DNA of 35,814 bases from an uncultured Collinsella sp. Its GTDB lineage: Bacteria; Actinomycetota; Coriobacteriia; Coriobacteriales; Coriobacteriaceae. Where the stretch lies: the NCBI GenBank assembly GCA_900550785.1, contig URTL01000006.1, positions 1-35,814 of the forward strand. Reading direction: 5' to 3'. How positions within the stretch are numbered: position 1 is the first letter of the stretch; each line of letters opens with the position of its first letter. The notes beneath the pieces were generated by a model, which saw only the letters and a list, made by a program, of their open reading frames with translations, had not been told where the DNA came from and did no database searches. Below, piece after piece: positions 22,813 through 30,423 of this stretch. Both the position numbers and the translations under genes were made by a program.

Positions 22813-23826
22813 ATGGCATATCCCGTATTTGACCTACACTGCGACACCGCCGACCGTATCGGCTGGGCCACACTCGATCTTGACCTGCGCTTTACCGCCG
22901 GCACCGACGGTTATTTCCCCGGCGACGAAACGCATCCGCAGGATTTCGACCTTATCGAGGGCAACGCCTGCGCCATCTCGCTCGCAAAGATCGGCAACAC
23001 GCCGTGGGCGCAGTGCTTCGCTACGTTTGTCCCCGACGAGATTCCCACCGCCCACGCCGCGCGCTTCCAGGCGCAGATCATGGCGCATATGAGCGGCCAG
23101 GCAATGCTCAACCACGACCGCATGGTCAACGTGCGCAGCGCCGCTGATATTCGCCCTGCGCTCAAAGACGGCAAGGTCGCCTGCATCCACACCATCGAAA
23201 ACGCCACGTTCTTTGCCGAGGACCCCGCGCTGATCGAGGTACTCAAGAGCTTGGGCGTGCTTATGTCGTCACTCAGCTGGAACGCGCAGGGACCGCTCGC
23301 GAGCGGCCACGACACCCACGCCGGCCTCACCGCCGCCGGCATCGAGGCACTTACGCAGATGGAGCACGCCGGCATGGTACTCGACGTCTCCCACCTCAAC
23401 GATGAGTGCTTTGACGAGGTTGTCGCCCACGCCACGCGCCCCTTCGTCGCAAGCCACTCCAACTCCCGTGCGGTTTGCGGCGTCAAGCGCAACCTCACCG
23501 ACGACCAGTTCCGCACCATTCGCGACATGGGCGGTATCGTCGGCCTCAACTACTGCAGCGAGTTCCTTTCCAACGACGCAACCGACAAGACCGCCGCAGA
23601 CGTCACCTTCGACCAGCTGGCGGCACATATCGAGCACTGGCTCGACCTGGGCGGCGAAGATGTCATCGCGCTCGGCGGCGACTGGGACGGTGCCACGGTA
23701 CCCGCTTTCCTCTCCGATGCCAGCAAGATGCCCAAGTTCCAGAACATGCTCTCCAAGCATTTTGGCAAGACCGTGATGCAAAAGCTCTGCAGCGACAACG
23801 CGCTTGCCTTCTTTGAGCGTTATTAA
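22813..23826 (+). CDS. Membrane dipeptidase family (M19) zinc peptidase
   Basis: 337 residues; ATG at 22813 with GGAGG 4 bases upstream. Hydrolyses dipeptides with a binuclear zinc site. Expected ligands are seen: H9 and D11 (FDLHCDT), E129 (HTIENATFF), H194 (VLDVSHLNDECF) and H215 (VASHSNSRAVC), with GLNYCSEFL and ALGGDWDGATVP later in the barrel. No signal peptide is present, so it is cytoplasmic, unlike renal dipeptidase. It is followed by the metalloprotease gene after 74 bases. Confidence 0.93.
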   Translation: MAYPVFDLHCDTADRIGWATLDLDLRFTAGTDGYFPGDETHPQDFDLIEGNACAISLAKIGNTPWAQCFATFVPDEIPTAHAARFQAQIMAHMSGQAMLNHDRMVNVRSAADIRPALKDGKVACIHTIENATFFAEDPALIEVLKSLGVLMSSLSWNAQGPLASGHDTHAGLTAAGIEALTQMEHAGMVLDVSHLNDECFDEVVAHATRPFVASHSNSRAVCGVKRNLTDDQFRTIRDMGGIVGLNYCSEFLSNDATDKTAADVTFDQLAAHIEHWLDLGGEDVIALGGDWDGATVPAFLSDASKMPKFQNMLSKHFGKTVMQKLCSDNALAFFERY

Positions 23827-23900
23827 TTTCACATCCCTTGAGCGGGCCGGCATGCCGAACGGTCGACATGCCGGCCCGTCCCCAATCTGAAGGACCGCTT

Positions 23901-24677
23901 TTGACGCAGCAGTTTACGATTTCCGTATCCCGACCGGATGGGACGCCCATCCCCGTCGTCGTTACCAAAAAGCGCGTCAAGAACCTCAACCTACGCGTCA
24001 CATCGAGCGGTGAGGTCCACGCCAGCGCACCGCTCGGCGCCAGCCGCGAGCGTATCGAAGCGTTTGTGAAGCGCAACAACGCCTGGATTATCGGCCGACT
24101 TGCCCAGCGTGAGCAACGTCAGGCAACGTCACGAGAGCCACTCAGCCCCTCGTCCATCATTGCGCTTTGGGGCATGCCCATCACGGTACAGGACGCACTC
24201 GACCACAACTTTGCGTCACCCGCACCGCGACCCCAGCAGGCCACCTTCGCAAGTTTTATGGGTGCCGACAAGTCGAACGAACGCCCACAGGCCAAGCGGC
24301 TCGCAATCCTCGACGGTCTAACGTCCGACGAGCTCCAAGCCCACATCGACCAGCTCTATACGTCCGAGGTCACATCGGCGCTGCGCGATATTTTGCACGC
24401 GTACGAAATCGCAATGGGCGTCTCCGTTTCCCGCGTTTCCGTACGCAGCATGAAAACGCGTTGGGGCTCGTGCACGCCCAAATCCGGCGCCATTCGCATC
24501 GCACGAGAACTTGCCGGCTACCCCGTCGAATGCCTCGACATGGTTGTCGCCCACGAGCTCGTCCACTTGCTCGAGCCAAGCCACAATCAGCGGTTTCACG
24601 CCCTGCTCGACACGTACTGCCCCAACAATAGAGCTCTGTCGCAGCGACTCAAAAAACCGCCCGCCAACGAGCTTTAG
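23901..24677 (+). CDS. YgjP/SprT-type zinc metalloprotease (DUF45)
   Basis: 258 residues if started at TTG 23901, which has AAGGA 6 bases upstream; a 21-codon longer frame from 23838 lacks a ribosome site and overlaps a palindrome. The zinc-binding motif HELVH (H218, E219, H222) with third ligand H228 sits in VVAHELVHLLEPSHNQRFH. The preceding MKTRWGSC (184-191) is typical of this family (YgjP, DUF45). The N-terminal VKNLNLRVTSSGEVHASAPLG is also characteristic. A family-atypical linker (about 104-133) interrupts the usual compact sequence. The cellular substrate is unknown. Confidence 0.88.
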   Translation: MTQQFTISVSRPDGTPIPVVVTKKRVKNLNLRVTSSGEVHASAPLGASRERIEAFVKRNNAWIIGRLAQREQRQATSREPLSPSSIIALWGMPITVQDALDHNFASPAPRPQQATFASFMGADKSNERPQAKRLAILDGLTSDELQAHIDQLYTSEVTSALRDILHAYEIAMGVSVSRVSVRSMKTRWGSCTPKSGAIRIARELAGYPVECLDMVVAHELVHLLEPSHNQRFHALLDTYCPNNRALSQRLKKPPANEL

Positions 24678-24683
24678 CGTCAG

Positions 24684-25169
24684 CTAGCGCACGCGCTCAA
24701 TCTCGACGCCACAGCTTGCCAGGGGAAGACCGACGGGCGCCCAAGGCTTATCGAGCTTAACACGCACGCCAAGCAGCAAGGGATAACGACGTAGCAGCAT
24801 CTGGGCCACACCCTCGGCTGCAGCCTCGATGAGCTTAAACGTATGCTCGCGCAGATAGCCATCGACATCGTGGCACACCGAGCCGTAATCAATAGAGGCA
24901 TCCAGGTTATCGTGCTCCCCCGCCGCGCGCAGGTCGGCATAGAGCACCAAGGACACGACAAACTTCTGCCCCAGGGCGTTTTCCTCGGGATACACGCCGT
25001 GGTTGGCAAAGACCTCGAGACCATCGATAGTAATGCGGTCGGCATGGCGCAGGTCGTCATAGCTCACATGGGGCACCGCCGTTGCGGCGGAAATCTCGCC
25101 CCTGCCACGACGGGCAAGCTCGGCACCCTCGGTCTTGGTTGCATTCTCGGGCAGCTTTTTGTTAGTCAT
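24684..25169 (-). CDS. folB: Dihydroneopterin aldolase
   Basis: 161 residues; ATG at 25169 after GGAGACGATCGCG. Converts dihydroneopterin to hydroxymethyl-dihydropterin and glycolaldehyde in folate synthesis. The aldolase domain begins at about residue 45: ITIDGLEVFANHGVYPEENALGQKFVVSLVLY, then DYGSVCHDV, FKLIEAAAEGVAQMLL and the catalytic-lysine segment KLDKPWAPVG. The ~44 residues ahead of the domain are unusual, so a later start is possible. Last gene of the folE-HD-folB operon. Confidence 0.92.
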   Translation of the reverse strand: MTNKKLPENATKTEGAELARRGRGEISAATAVPHVSYDDLRHADRITIDGLEVFANHGVYPEENALGQKFVVSLVLYADLRAAGEHDNLDASIDYGSVCHDVDGYLREHTFKLIEAAAEGVAQMLLRRYPLLLGVRVKLDKPWAPVGLPLASCGVEIERVR

Positions 25170-25212
25170 CGCGATCGTCTCCTTCGTTCAGAACCCCGAC
25201 CGCGCATACCGA

Positions 25213-25794
25213 CTACACGCGAATCGACAGGTTCTTTTTATCATCGCTCCAGTTGCAGGCATTGCGCGCAGGGCATGCAAAGCAGGCGCGCGACGCTTTG
25301 TCGGCTGCATAGAGCAGACGCTCAAGCGGCTGGCTGTTCACGCGCAGCTTTCGATGGCCCAGAATGGCCGTCTTAATGGCTGCGGCATCTGCCGGCTCAA
25401 ACGCCACGTCTTCGGGCATGCCGCCGAGAATCGCATCGGCGACGCGTTCGCTTGCAACATCATGGGATATACCCGATTCATACTGTTCATCTTTGCCGAT
25501 ATCGTGAAGAAGTGCCGTGGCATAGATGACCTCGCGGTCAAATTTGAGCTCTTCCTCGAGATTCTTGATCCACATAATACGGGCGACATCCAGCAGATGG
25601 TCGATACCGTGGCGGCAAAAGATGCGCCCCGATTCCAACTGCGCAATGTTTCCCAGATGCCGCCGGAACAGTCCGTTGGCACAGATGTAATCAATGCGAG
25701 GCATGGCACCAAAGGGAGTCAGGCCCGAAGCCATAAAGCCGCGACGCGACGTTCCTTCATCGGTCTTCGATGCAAAGTCGTTGACGACTCTCAT
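25213..25794 (-). CDS. HD-domain phosphohydrolase-like protein with a cysteine cluster, between folE and folB
   Basis: 193 residues. HD metal site: H62/H66 (FCRHGIDHLLDVARI), H97-D98 (ATALLHDIGKDEQYESG), H111 and D165 (LLYAADKASRA). The C-terminal CFACPARNACNW (C171-x2-C174-x5-C180), together with C60 in the HD core, could bind zinc or an iron-sulfur cluster; this is unproven. The start is 2 bases after the folE stop and the gene is followed by folB 43 bases later, so it is embedded in a pterin operon. HD proteins next to folate genes occur in other Gram-positive bacteria; removal of phosphate from dihydroneopterin triphosphate, a step with no other gene here, is a plausible inferred role. 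Confidence 0.82.
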   Translation of the reverse strand: MRVVNDFASKTDEGTSRRGFMASGLTPFGAMPRIDYICANGLFRRHLGNIAQLESGRIFCRHGIDHLLDVARIMWIKNLEEELKFDREVIYATALLHDIGKDEQYESGISHDVASERVADAILGGMPEDVAFEPADAAAIKTAILGHRKLRVNSQPLERLLYAADKASRACFACPARNACNWSDDKKNLSIRV

Positions 25795-25796
25795 GG

Positions 25797-26354
25797 TTAG
25801 CGGCCCAGCATCCTAAAGAATCGCTCCTCGAGCGACGGATCGGTCTCAAAGACACCGCGACGAGCAAGCGTTACGGTCTTGGTACCGGGCTTTTGCACGC
25901 CGCGCATGGTCATGCACATATGCTCGGCTTCCATCAGCACGATTGCCCCTTGGGGGGCAAGATATTCCATGAGGGCATCGGCAACCTGTGTACACAGCTG
26001 CTCCTGCAGCTGCAGACGACGGGCATAGACCTCAACCGTGCGAGCAAGCTTAGACAGACCCGCCACGCGGCCGTTAGGGATATAGCCGATCGCAGCCTTG
26101 CCATAAAACGGCAGCAGATGGTGCTCGCACAGCGAGTAAAACGTGATGTCGCGCTCGATAACTAAATCGTTCGAAGCGACGGCAAAAGTTTTGGACAGGT
26201 GCTCCTCAGCGCTCTGGTCCATGCCGCCGGCAATCTCGCCATACATACGGGCGACGCGTGCCGGCGTCTCCAGCAGGCCCTCACGAGTTGGGTCCTCGCC
26301 TATGCCCTCAAGCAACAGCTTTATGGCGGTCTCAACTTTTTCCTGATCGACCAT
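25797..26354 (-). CDS. folE: GTP cyclohydrolase I
   Basis: 185 residues from the ATG at 26354 (AGTGAGGCCCAG upstream; 42 extra codons in the frame lack a signal). Opens the guanine ring of GTP to form dihydroneopterin triphosphate, the first step of folate synthesis. Zinc ligands C76, H79 (SLCEHHLLPF) and C147 (HMCMTMRGV), catalytic H78 and H145, plus GYIPNGRVAGLSKLARTVEVYARRLQLQE, are all intact. First gene of the folE-HD-folB operon. nrdG ends 69 bases upstream. Confidence 0.96.
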   Translation of the reverse strand: MVDQEKVETAIKLLLEGIGEDPTREGLLETPARVARMYGEIAGGMDQSAEEHLSKTFAVASNDLVIERDITFYSLCEHHLLPFYGKAAIGYIPNGRVAGLSKLARTVEVYARRLQLQEQLCTQVADALMEYLAPQGAIVLMEAEHMCMTMRGVQKPGTKTVTLARRGVFETDPSLEERFFRMLGR

Positions 26355-26422
26355 CTGGGCCTCACTTTTTTTCGATTTCGCGTTCGCGCTATGGTACCAC
26401 GCCCTCCGGCATCGGCCACAAG

Positions 26423-27004
26423 CTACATAGTATGGGTCGAATAGACCGGATCGTCCCGCCAAAGCTCCACAGCGTCGCAAAGCGAAACGCCCTCGCGCGC
26501 GGCACGAGTGCGCGTGGCGTTCATGTCGATCACCCGCTGATTACTCGAACCCCTAAAACGCAAGGAGATATCGTACAGGTCTTGAACGAACGGGCCGTCC
26601 ACCAACATATCGAGGCAGGCAAGGATACGGTCCGTCACCTCGGTATGATGACGGCCGCCCGGCATAAGTTCCTCGAGCACGTCGCCGGTAAAGCACCAAA
26701 TGGTCTTCCCCGACTCCACAGGATAGGCCGCACGCACGCGTTCGATAAAGTCAACGAGACCCGCCTGATTCTCGGGTTCCATGGGCTCGCCACCCAGAAT
26801 CGTCAGGCCATCAATAAAGGGATGGTCAAGACTGTCGATAATCTTGTCCTCGACGGCACGGTCGAACGGTTCACCCGCGGCAAAGTCCCACGCGACGGAG
26901 TTAAAGCAATTCTTGCACCCACGACGGCACCCACTCACAAACAGAGAAGTACGAACACCTTCCCCATCAGCAATGTCGAAATACTTAATGTTCGCGTAGT
27001 TCAT
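26423..27004 (-). CDS. nrdG: Anaerobic ribonucleotide reductase activating protein (radical SAM)
   Basis: 193 residues from the ATG at 27004 (GGGAGAGTTACCT); 69 further upstream codons pass through a large hairpin and are rejected. It uses S-adenosylmethionine and a 4Fe-4S cluster to generate the glycyl radical on NrdD. Cluster ligands C26, C30, C33 in VSGCRRGCKNCFN; SAM-binding ILGGEPM. Follows nrdD on the same strand, but 427 bases of palindromic DNA separate them. The stop is 69 bases before folE. Confidence 0.95.
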   Translation of the reverse strand: MNYANIKYFDIADGEGVRTSLFVSGCRRGCKNCFNSVAWDFAAGEPFDRAVEDKIIDSLDHPFIDGLTILGGEPMEPENQAGLVDFIERVRAAYPVESGKTIWCFTGDVLEELMPGGRHHTEVTDRILACLDMLVDGPFVQDLYDISLRFRGSSNQRVIDMNATRTRAAREGVSLCDAVELWRDDPVYSTHTM

Positions 27005-27020
27005 AGGTAACTCTCCCGGG

Positions 27021-27102
27021 AGGCCGGGGCATATCATCCCGTCCTCAAACATTCTCGGCCTGCGGCCTGCGAAACTGCGGGCGGGACGATATGCCCCGGC
27101 CT
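27021..27102 (-). repeat. Long hairpin ahead of nrdG
   Basis: AGGCCGGGGCATATCATCCCG pairs with 27082-27102, 20 of 21 bases, around a 40-base G/C-rich loop. On the minus strand it ends about 7 bases before the nrdG ribosome site, so it could influence nrdG translation or mark a processing point. Confidence 0.75.
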
Positions 27103-27120
27103 CATGCAAAGGGTAACTCA

Positions 27121-27246
27121 ATGAACGAAGCGAACATCGAGTATAGGGTTCGAGGTCCAATAAAAACTTTGTTGCAGCCCAACCGTCATCGCAAGCAAAA
27201 CGTTGTTGCAAGTCAACTCATTTCCGCTAAGAACTTCGAGAAGTGA
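27121..27246 (+). CDS. Possible 41-residue ORF in the nrdD-nrdG spacer
   Basis: ATG at 27121 with AAAGGG 7 bases upstream, ending at TGA 27244-27246. The product starts MNEANIEYRVRGPIKTLLQP, is basic and is of no recognised family. Codon use is unlike the neighbours (AGG, ATA). It may be the remnant of an inserted or rearranged segment and not a gene. Confidence 0.2.
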   Translation: MNEANIEYRVRGPIKTLLQPNRHRKQNVVASQLISAKNFEK

Positions 27247-27281
27247 GCAGACCGCATGCTGCATCTCAACTACGTCAACTT

Positions 27282-27420
27282 GGCTGAACCGAGAGGGCCG
27301 CTTGGGCTTTTGCTCGATATGAGTTCCGCACGCAAAGAAGGCCACTTAATGTGGCCTTCGTCTTGCGCAGGACTGTCCGAAATAGCGAGCAAATGCCCAA
27401 GCGGCCCTCTCGGTTCAGCC
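27282..27420. repeat. 139-bp palindromic element with 26-bp perfect inverted ends
   Basis: Arms 27282-27307 and 27395-27420 (beginning ggctgaaccgagagggcc) are perfect inverted repeats over 26 bases. Similarity between the two halves continues inward (cgagcaaa, ttgcg) and, less well, outward into the last codons of nrdD. At the centre lies GAAGGCCAC-TTAAT-GTGGCCTTC. The structure resembles a small non-autonomous inverted-repeat element or a large inverted duplication; no transposase is present. Confidence 0.75.
27337..27359. terminator. Symmetric stem at the centre of the palindrome
   Basis: A 9-bp perfect stem with a 5-base loop, roughly 72 bases beyond the nrdD stop. T-runs are weak on both strands, so it is a possible terminator or processing site between nrdD and nrdG. 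Confidence 0.4.
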
Positions 27421-27431
27421 CCGGAGCGGTA

Positions 27432-29654
27432 TTAGAGATGCAGCACGCGGTCGCGGATCTCCTCGGTTCGACCCTGGTTCCAGAATTGGGTACCGATGTA
27501 GCCGCACGTACGACGGGCGACATTCATCTTCTCCTGATCGCGGTTGCCGCAGTTGGGGCACTCCCACACCAGCTTGCCGTCATCCTCGACAATCTTGATC
27601 TCGCCGTCATAGCCGCACACCTGGCAGTAATCGCTCTTGGTGTTGAGCTCGGCATACATGATGTTGTCGTAGATGTACTGCATCACGCGAATGACAGCCT
27701 TAAGGTTGTCCTGCATGTTAGGAACCTCGACGTAGGAGATGGCACCGCCCGGCGAAAGCTGCTGGAACATGCCCTCAAACTTGAGCTTATCGAAAGCATC
27801 AATCTCCTCGGACACATGGACGTGGTAGCTGTTGGTAATGTAGCCCTTGTCCGTCACACCCGGAATAATGCCAAAACGACGCTGCAGGCACTTGGCGAAC
27901 TTGTAGGTCGTCGACTCAAGCGGGGTGCCGTACAGTGAGAAGTCGATATCGCTTTCGGCCTTCCACTCGGCGCATTTGTCGTTCATGTGCTGCATGACGG
28001 CCATGGCAAACGGCGTGCCTTCCTTCTCGGTGTGGCTGTGGCCCGTCATGTACTTGACGCACTCATACAGACCGGCATACCCCAGGCTAATGGTGGAATA
28101 ACCGCCCACGAGCAGCTTGTCGATCGTCTCGCCCTTCTTAAGGCGCGCCAGGGCGCCGTACTGCCAAAGAATCGGCGCGGCATCCGAAAGCGTGCCCATC
28201 AGGCGCTCGTGACGGCACAGCAGGGCACGGTGGCACAGCTCAAGGCGCTCGTCGAAGATCTTCCAGAACTTGTCCATGTCCTGATGCGAGCTCAGCGCGA
28301 CATCGGGCAGGTTAATGGTCACAACACCCTGGTTAAAGCGGCCATAGTACTTGGGCTTGCTCGGGTCATAGTTCAGCGCGTTGGCAACATTGTTAAAGCC
28401 GTTGCCCGAACGGTCGGGCGTCAGGAAGCTGCGGCAACCCATGCAGGTGTAGCAATCGCCATTGCCGGCGGTCTCACCCTTAGACAGCTTGAGCTCACGC
28501 ATCTTCTTCTCAGAGATGTAGTCGGGCACCATGCGCTTGGCGGTGCACTTGGCAGCCAGCTGGGTCAGGTAGAAGTACGGGGAATTCTCGTGAACGTTAT
28601 CGTCCTCGAGCACGTAGATAAGCTTGGGGAATGCCGGGGTAATCCACACGCCAGCCTCGTTCTTAACGCCCTCGTAGCGCTGGCGAAGCGTCTCCTCCAC
28701 GATCATGGCAAGGTCGTGCTTCTCCTGAGGCGTACGGGCCTCGTTAAGATACATAAAGACCGTCACGAACGGCGCCTGGCCATTCGTGGTCATAAGGGTC
28801 ACGACCTGATACTGAATCGTCTGGACGCCGCGACGGATCTCGTCACGCAGACGGTCCTCAACGACCTCACGGACCTTCTCGGCAGACGCAGAGACGCCAA
28901 GCTCCTCGAGCTCGCGGGCAACCTCGCCGCGAATCTTCTGACGGCTCACCTCGACAAACGGAGCCAGGTGGGTCAGCGAAATCGACTGGCCGCCATACTG
29001 GGAAGAGGCGACCTGGGCGATAATCTGCGTCGCGATATTGCAAGCAGTCGAGAAGCTGTGCGGCTTCTCGATCAGCGTGCCCGAGATAACGGTGCCGTTC
29101 TGGAGCATATCCTCCAGGTTCACCAGGTCACAGTTATGCATGTGCTGGGCAAAGTAGTCCGAATCGTGGAAGTGAATCAGGCCCTCGTTGTGGGCATCCA
29201 CGATCTCCTGGGGCAGCAGCACGCGCTGCGTCAGGTCCTTGGAAATCTCGCCGGCCATGTAGTCGCGCTGAACGGAGTTGACGGTCGGGTTCTTGTTGGA
29301 GTTCTCCTGCTTGACCTCTTCGTTATTGCACTCAATCAGCGACAGAATCTTGTCATCGGTCGTGTTCTTTTGGCGCTTCAGGCTCTGAACATAGCGGTAG
29401 ATGATGTAGTGGCGAGCGACCTCGTAGCAGTCGAGACGCATAATCTCGTCCTCGACCAGATCCTGGATCTCCTCGACCGATACGGTGTGGCCGGCCTTCT
29501 CACATGCCTCGGCGACGTTTTGTGCCGCATAGATCACCTGGCGGTCGGTAAGGCGAGAGCCTTCCTCGACCTCCAAGTTTGCGGCGCGGATCGCATTGAC
29601 GATCTTATCGATGTCAAAGGTAACCTCGGTGCCGCTGCGCTTGATGATCTTCAT
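27432..29654 (-). CDS. nrdD: Anaerobic (class III) ribonucleoside-triphosphate reductase
   Basis: 740 residues from the ATG at 29654 (GAGGCAAGAGG immediately upstream; a 10-codon longer start is less likely). Reduces ribonucleotides to deoxyribonucleotides without oxygen. An N-terminal ATP-cone (about 1-90: MKIIKRSGTEVTFDIDKIVNAI) gives allosteric control. The ten-stranded barrel carries catalytic cysteines (CYTCMGCRSFL region). The C-terminal zinc site is C677, C680, C699, C702, followed by the glycyl-radical loop RRTCGYIG with radical G718. Upstream lie an NrdR box and a good promoter about 230 bases away; nrdG follows after a structured spacer. Confidence 0.97.
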   Translation of the reverse strand: MKIIKRSGTEVTFDIDKIVNAIRAANLEVEEGSRLTDRQVIYAAQNVAEACEKAGHTVSVEEIQDLVEDEIMRLDCYEVARHYIIYRYVQSLKRQKNTTDDKILSLIECNNEEVKQENSNKNPTVNSVQRDYMAGEISKDLTQRVLLPQEIVDAHNEGLIHFHDSDYFAQHMHNCDLVNLEDMLQNGTVISGTLIEKPHSFSTACNIATQIIAQVASSQYGGQSISLTHLAPFVEVSRQKIRGEVARELEELGVSASAEKVREVVEDRLRDEIRRGVQTIQYQVVTLMTTNGQAPFVTVFMYLNEARTPQEKHDLAMIVEETLRQRYEGVKNEAGVWITPAFPKLIYVLEDDNVHENSPYFYLTQLAAKCTAKRMVPDYISEKKMRELKLSKGETAGNGDCYTCMGCRSFLTPDRSGNGFNNVANALNYDPSKPKYYGRFNQGVVTINLPDVALSSHQDMDKFWKIFDERLELCHRALLCRHERLMGTLSDAAPILWQYGALARLKKGETIDKLLVGGYSTISLGYAGLYECVKYMTGHSHTEKEGTPFAMAVMQHMNDKCAEWKAESDIDFSLYGTPLESTTYKFAKCLQRRFGIIPGVTDKGYITNSYHVHVSEEIDAFDKLKFEGMFQQLSPGGAISYVEVPNMQDNLKAVIRVMQYIYDNIMYAELNTKSDYCQVCGYDGEIKIVEDDGKLVWECPNCGNRDQEKMNVARRTCGYIGTQFWNQGRTEEIRDRVLHL

Positions 29655-29882
29655 CCTCTTGCCTCTTTCGCATCGTAGCCTCATTGCGCTTCAGAGCCAA
29701 ACGATGCCCGGCAGGGCTTACCCTGTCTTGCGGCGCCGTCGCGCAATCTGTGTTTTCGATAACCATAGGCCCTCATGCGGACAATCCTCGCAGCCAATCA
29801 AGGGGCTCAAAGATCCATCCAAATAATGGGGCGAATAAGGTTCTCGTTCTCTGTCCGCCATCTATCATACGACAAAGAGGCA

Positions 29883-29912
29883 TCTATATCCTGTATTCTT
29901 TTTTTAGGTCAA
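29883..29912 (-). promoter_or_regulatory. nrdD promoter
   Basis: TTGACC (29912-29907), an 18-base spacer and TATAGA (29888-29883) on the minus strand. The -35 element directly abuts the NrdR box, fitting repression by NrdR. Confidence 0.7.
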
Positions 29913-29928
29913 ACACAACATATAGTGT
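29913..29928 (-). promoter_or_regulatory. NrdR box
   Basis: ACACAACATATAGTGT matches the NrdR consensus ACACWATATATWGTGT at all but one base. NrdR is the conserved ATP/dATP-sensing repressor of ribonucleotide reductase genes. A second box, usual at a spacing of about three helical turns, is not clear. Confidence 0.85.
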
Positions 29929-30243
29929 TTCAGCAGGTCAAAGCAATTGGTCAATTTGCAGACGCATTATAAATGAAGGCCTCTTGGCAGACTGCTAAAA
30001 CGTTATCAACCCAACTACCTGCACAGCAGTTTTGAAACCCCCTCAACCGTGCCGCCGCCAAATAGCACCAAAACCAAGCTGCTCGCGCCAAAAGAATCCA
30101 AAAGATTATGCTTGACCAACATGTTGCGGTCATGATGGGCCAGGACACATGCAATCTGCCGGCACCCCTACGGGATACAAAGACCATCGCGTACGGACCT
30201 TGGATCAATATTTGATGACTTATTTGGCGGCGCGCTTGGTGGC

Positions 30244-30282
30244 AAAAAACAAAACAGCCCAGAGGACATAGCCTCTGAGCTG
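30244..30282 (-). terminator. Terminator of tRNA-Val
   Basis: An 11-bp stem (CAGCTCAGAGG with CCTCTGGGCTG, one G-U pair), 6-base loop, followed on the minus strand by TTTTGTTTTTT. It starts 9 bases beyond the tRNA 3' end. Confidence 0.92.
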
Positions 30283-30290
30283 CGAACATT

Positions 30291-30365
30291 TGGTGGGCGT
30301 TAGAAGATTTGAACTTCTGACCTCTTCCGTGTCAGGGAAGCGCTCTCCCCCTGAGCTAAACGCCC
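30291..30365 (-). tRNA. tRNA-Val (anticodon GAC)
   Basis: 75 bases including an encoded CCA. Acceptor GGGCGTT pairs with AACGCCC; D arm GCTC...GAGC; anticodon stem CTTCC/GGAAG around the loop CTGACAC, giving anticodon GAC; T arm AGAAG-TTCAAAT-CTTCT. The standard cloverleaf is complete. It reads valine codons GTC and GTT. It stands alone, with its own promoter and terminator. Confidence 0.96.
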
Positions 30366-30394
30366 GATCAAGGGTGCGCAAGCGCGCAAGGGAT

Positions 30395-30423
30395 AATATA
30401 ACGGAGCCTGAACTCGGTGGCAA
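30395..30423 (-). promoter_or_regulatory. Promoter of tRNA-Val
   Basis: TTGCCA (30423-30418), a 17-base spacer and TATATT (30400-30395) on the minus strand, about 30 bases ahead of the tRNA 5' end. Confidence 0.6.

Larger units (their letters stand above)
27005..27431 (-). other. nrdD-nrdG spacer: palindrome-rich, no convincing gene
   Basis: Contains a 21-bp near-perfect hairpin (27021-27041 with 27082-27102, one mismatch, 40-base loop) ending just ahead of the nrdG ribosome site. It also holds a 139-bp palindromic element (27282-27420) with a central terminator-like stem. A pair of related 14-mers, AAAACTTTGTTGCA and CAAAACGTTGTTGCA, lies about 30 bases apart in 27163-27215. A 41-codon plus-strand ORF (27121-27246) is listed separately. 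Confidence 0.7.
29655..30243 (-). other. nrdD leader and upstream gap: no clear gene
   Basis: The predicted nrdD transcript has a leader of about 220 bases (29655-29875) with a small CAGGG-TAAG-CCCTG hairpin; it matches no riboswitch that I recognise. From about 29950 to 30243 there is no convincing gene. A 35-codon minus-strand frame (30122-30015) reads as a hydrophobic, protein-like segment (LLDSFGASSLVLVLFGGGTV) without a ribosome site and may be the tail of a lost membrane-protein gene. Confidence 0.5.

Noticed and set aside
27118..27345. 75-codon minus-strand ORF and similar small ORFs across the palindrome (27275-27523 minus, 27351-27938 plus)
   Set aside because: They share translated pieces (PKRPSRFS, EMQHAV) only because they read through the two arms of the same palindrome; none has a convincing ribosome site or continues as a protein family.
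27987..29678. 563-codon open frame on the plus strand
   Set aside because: Antisense of nrdD, whose catalytic and glycyl-radical motifs are unambiguous.
29655..29875. Known riboswitch in the nrdD leader (for example cobalamin type)
   Set aside because: No match to the conserved boxes of riboswitch classes I can recognise; only a small hairpin is visible.
29951..30289. 112-codon minus-strand ORF beside tRNA-Val
   Set aside because: It runs through the tRNA terminator at its start and has an erratic Trp/Cys-rich composition; no ribosome site.
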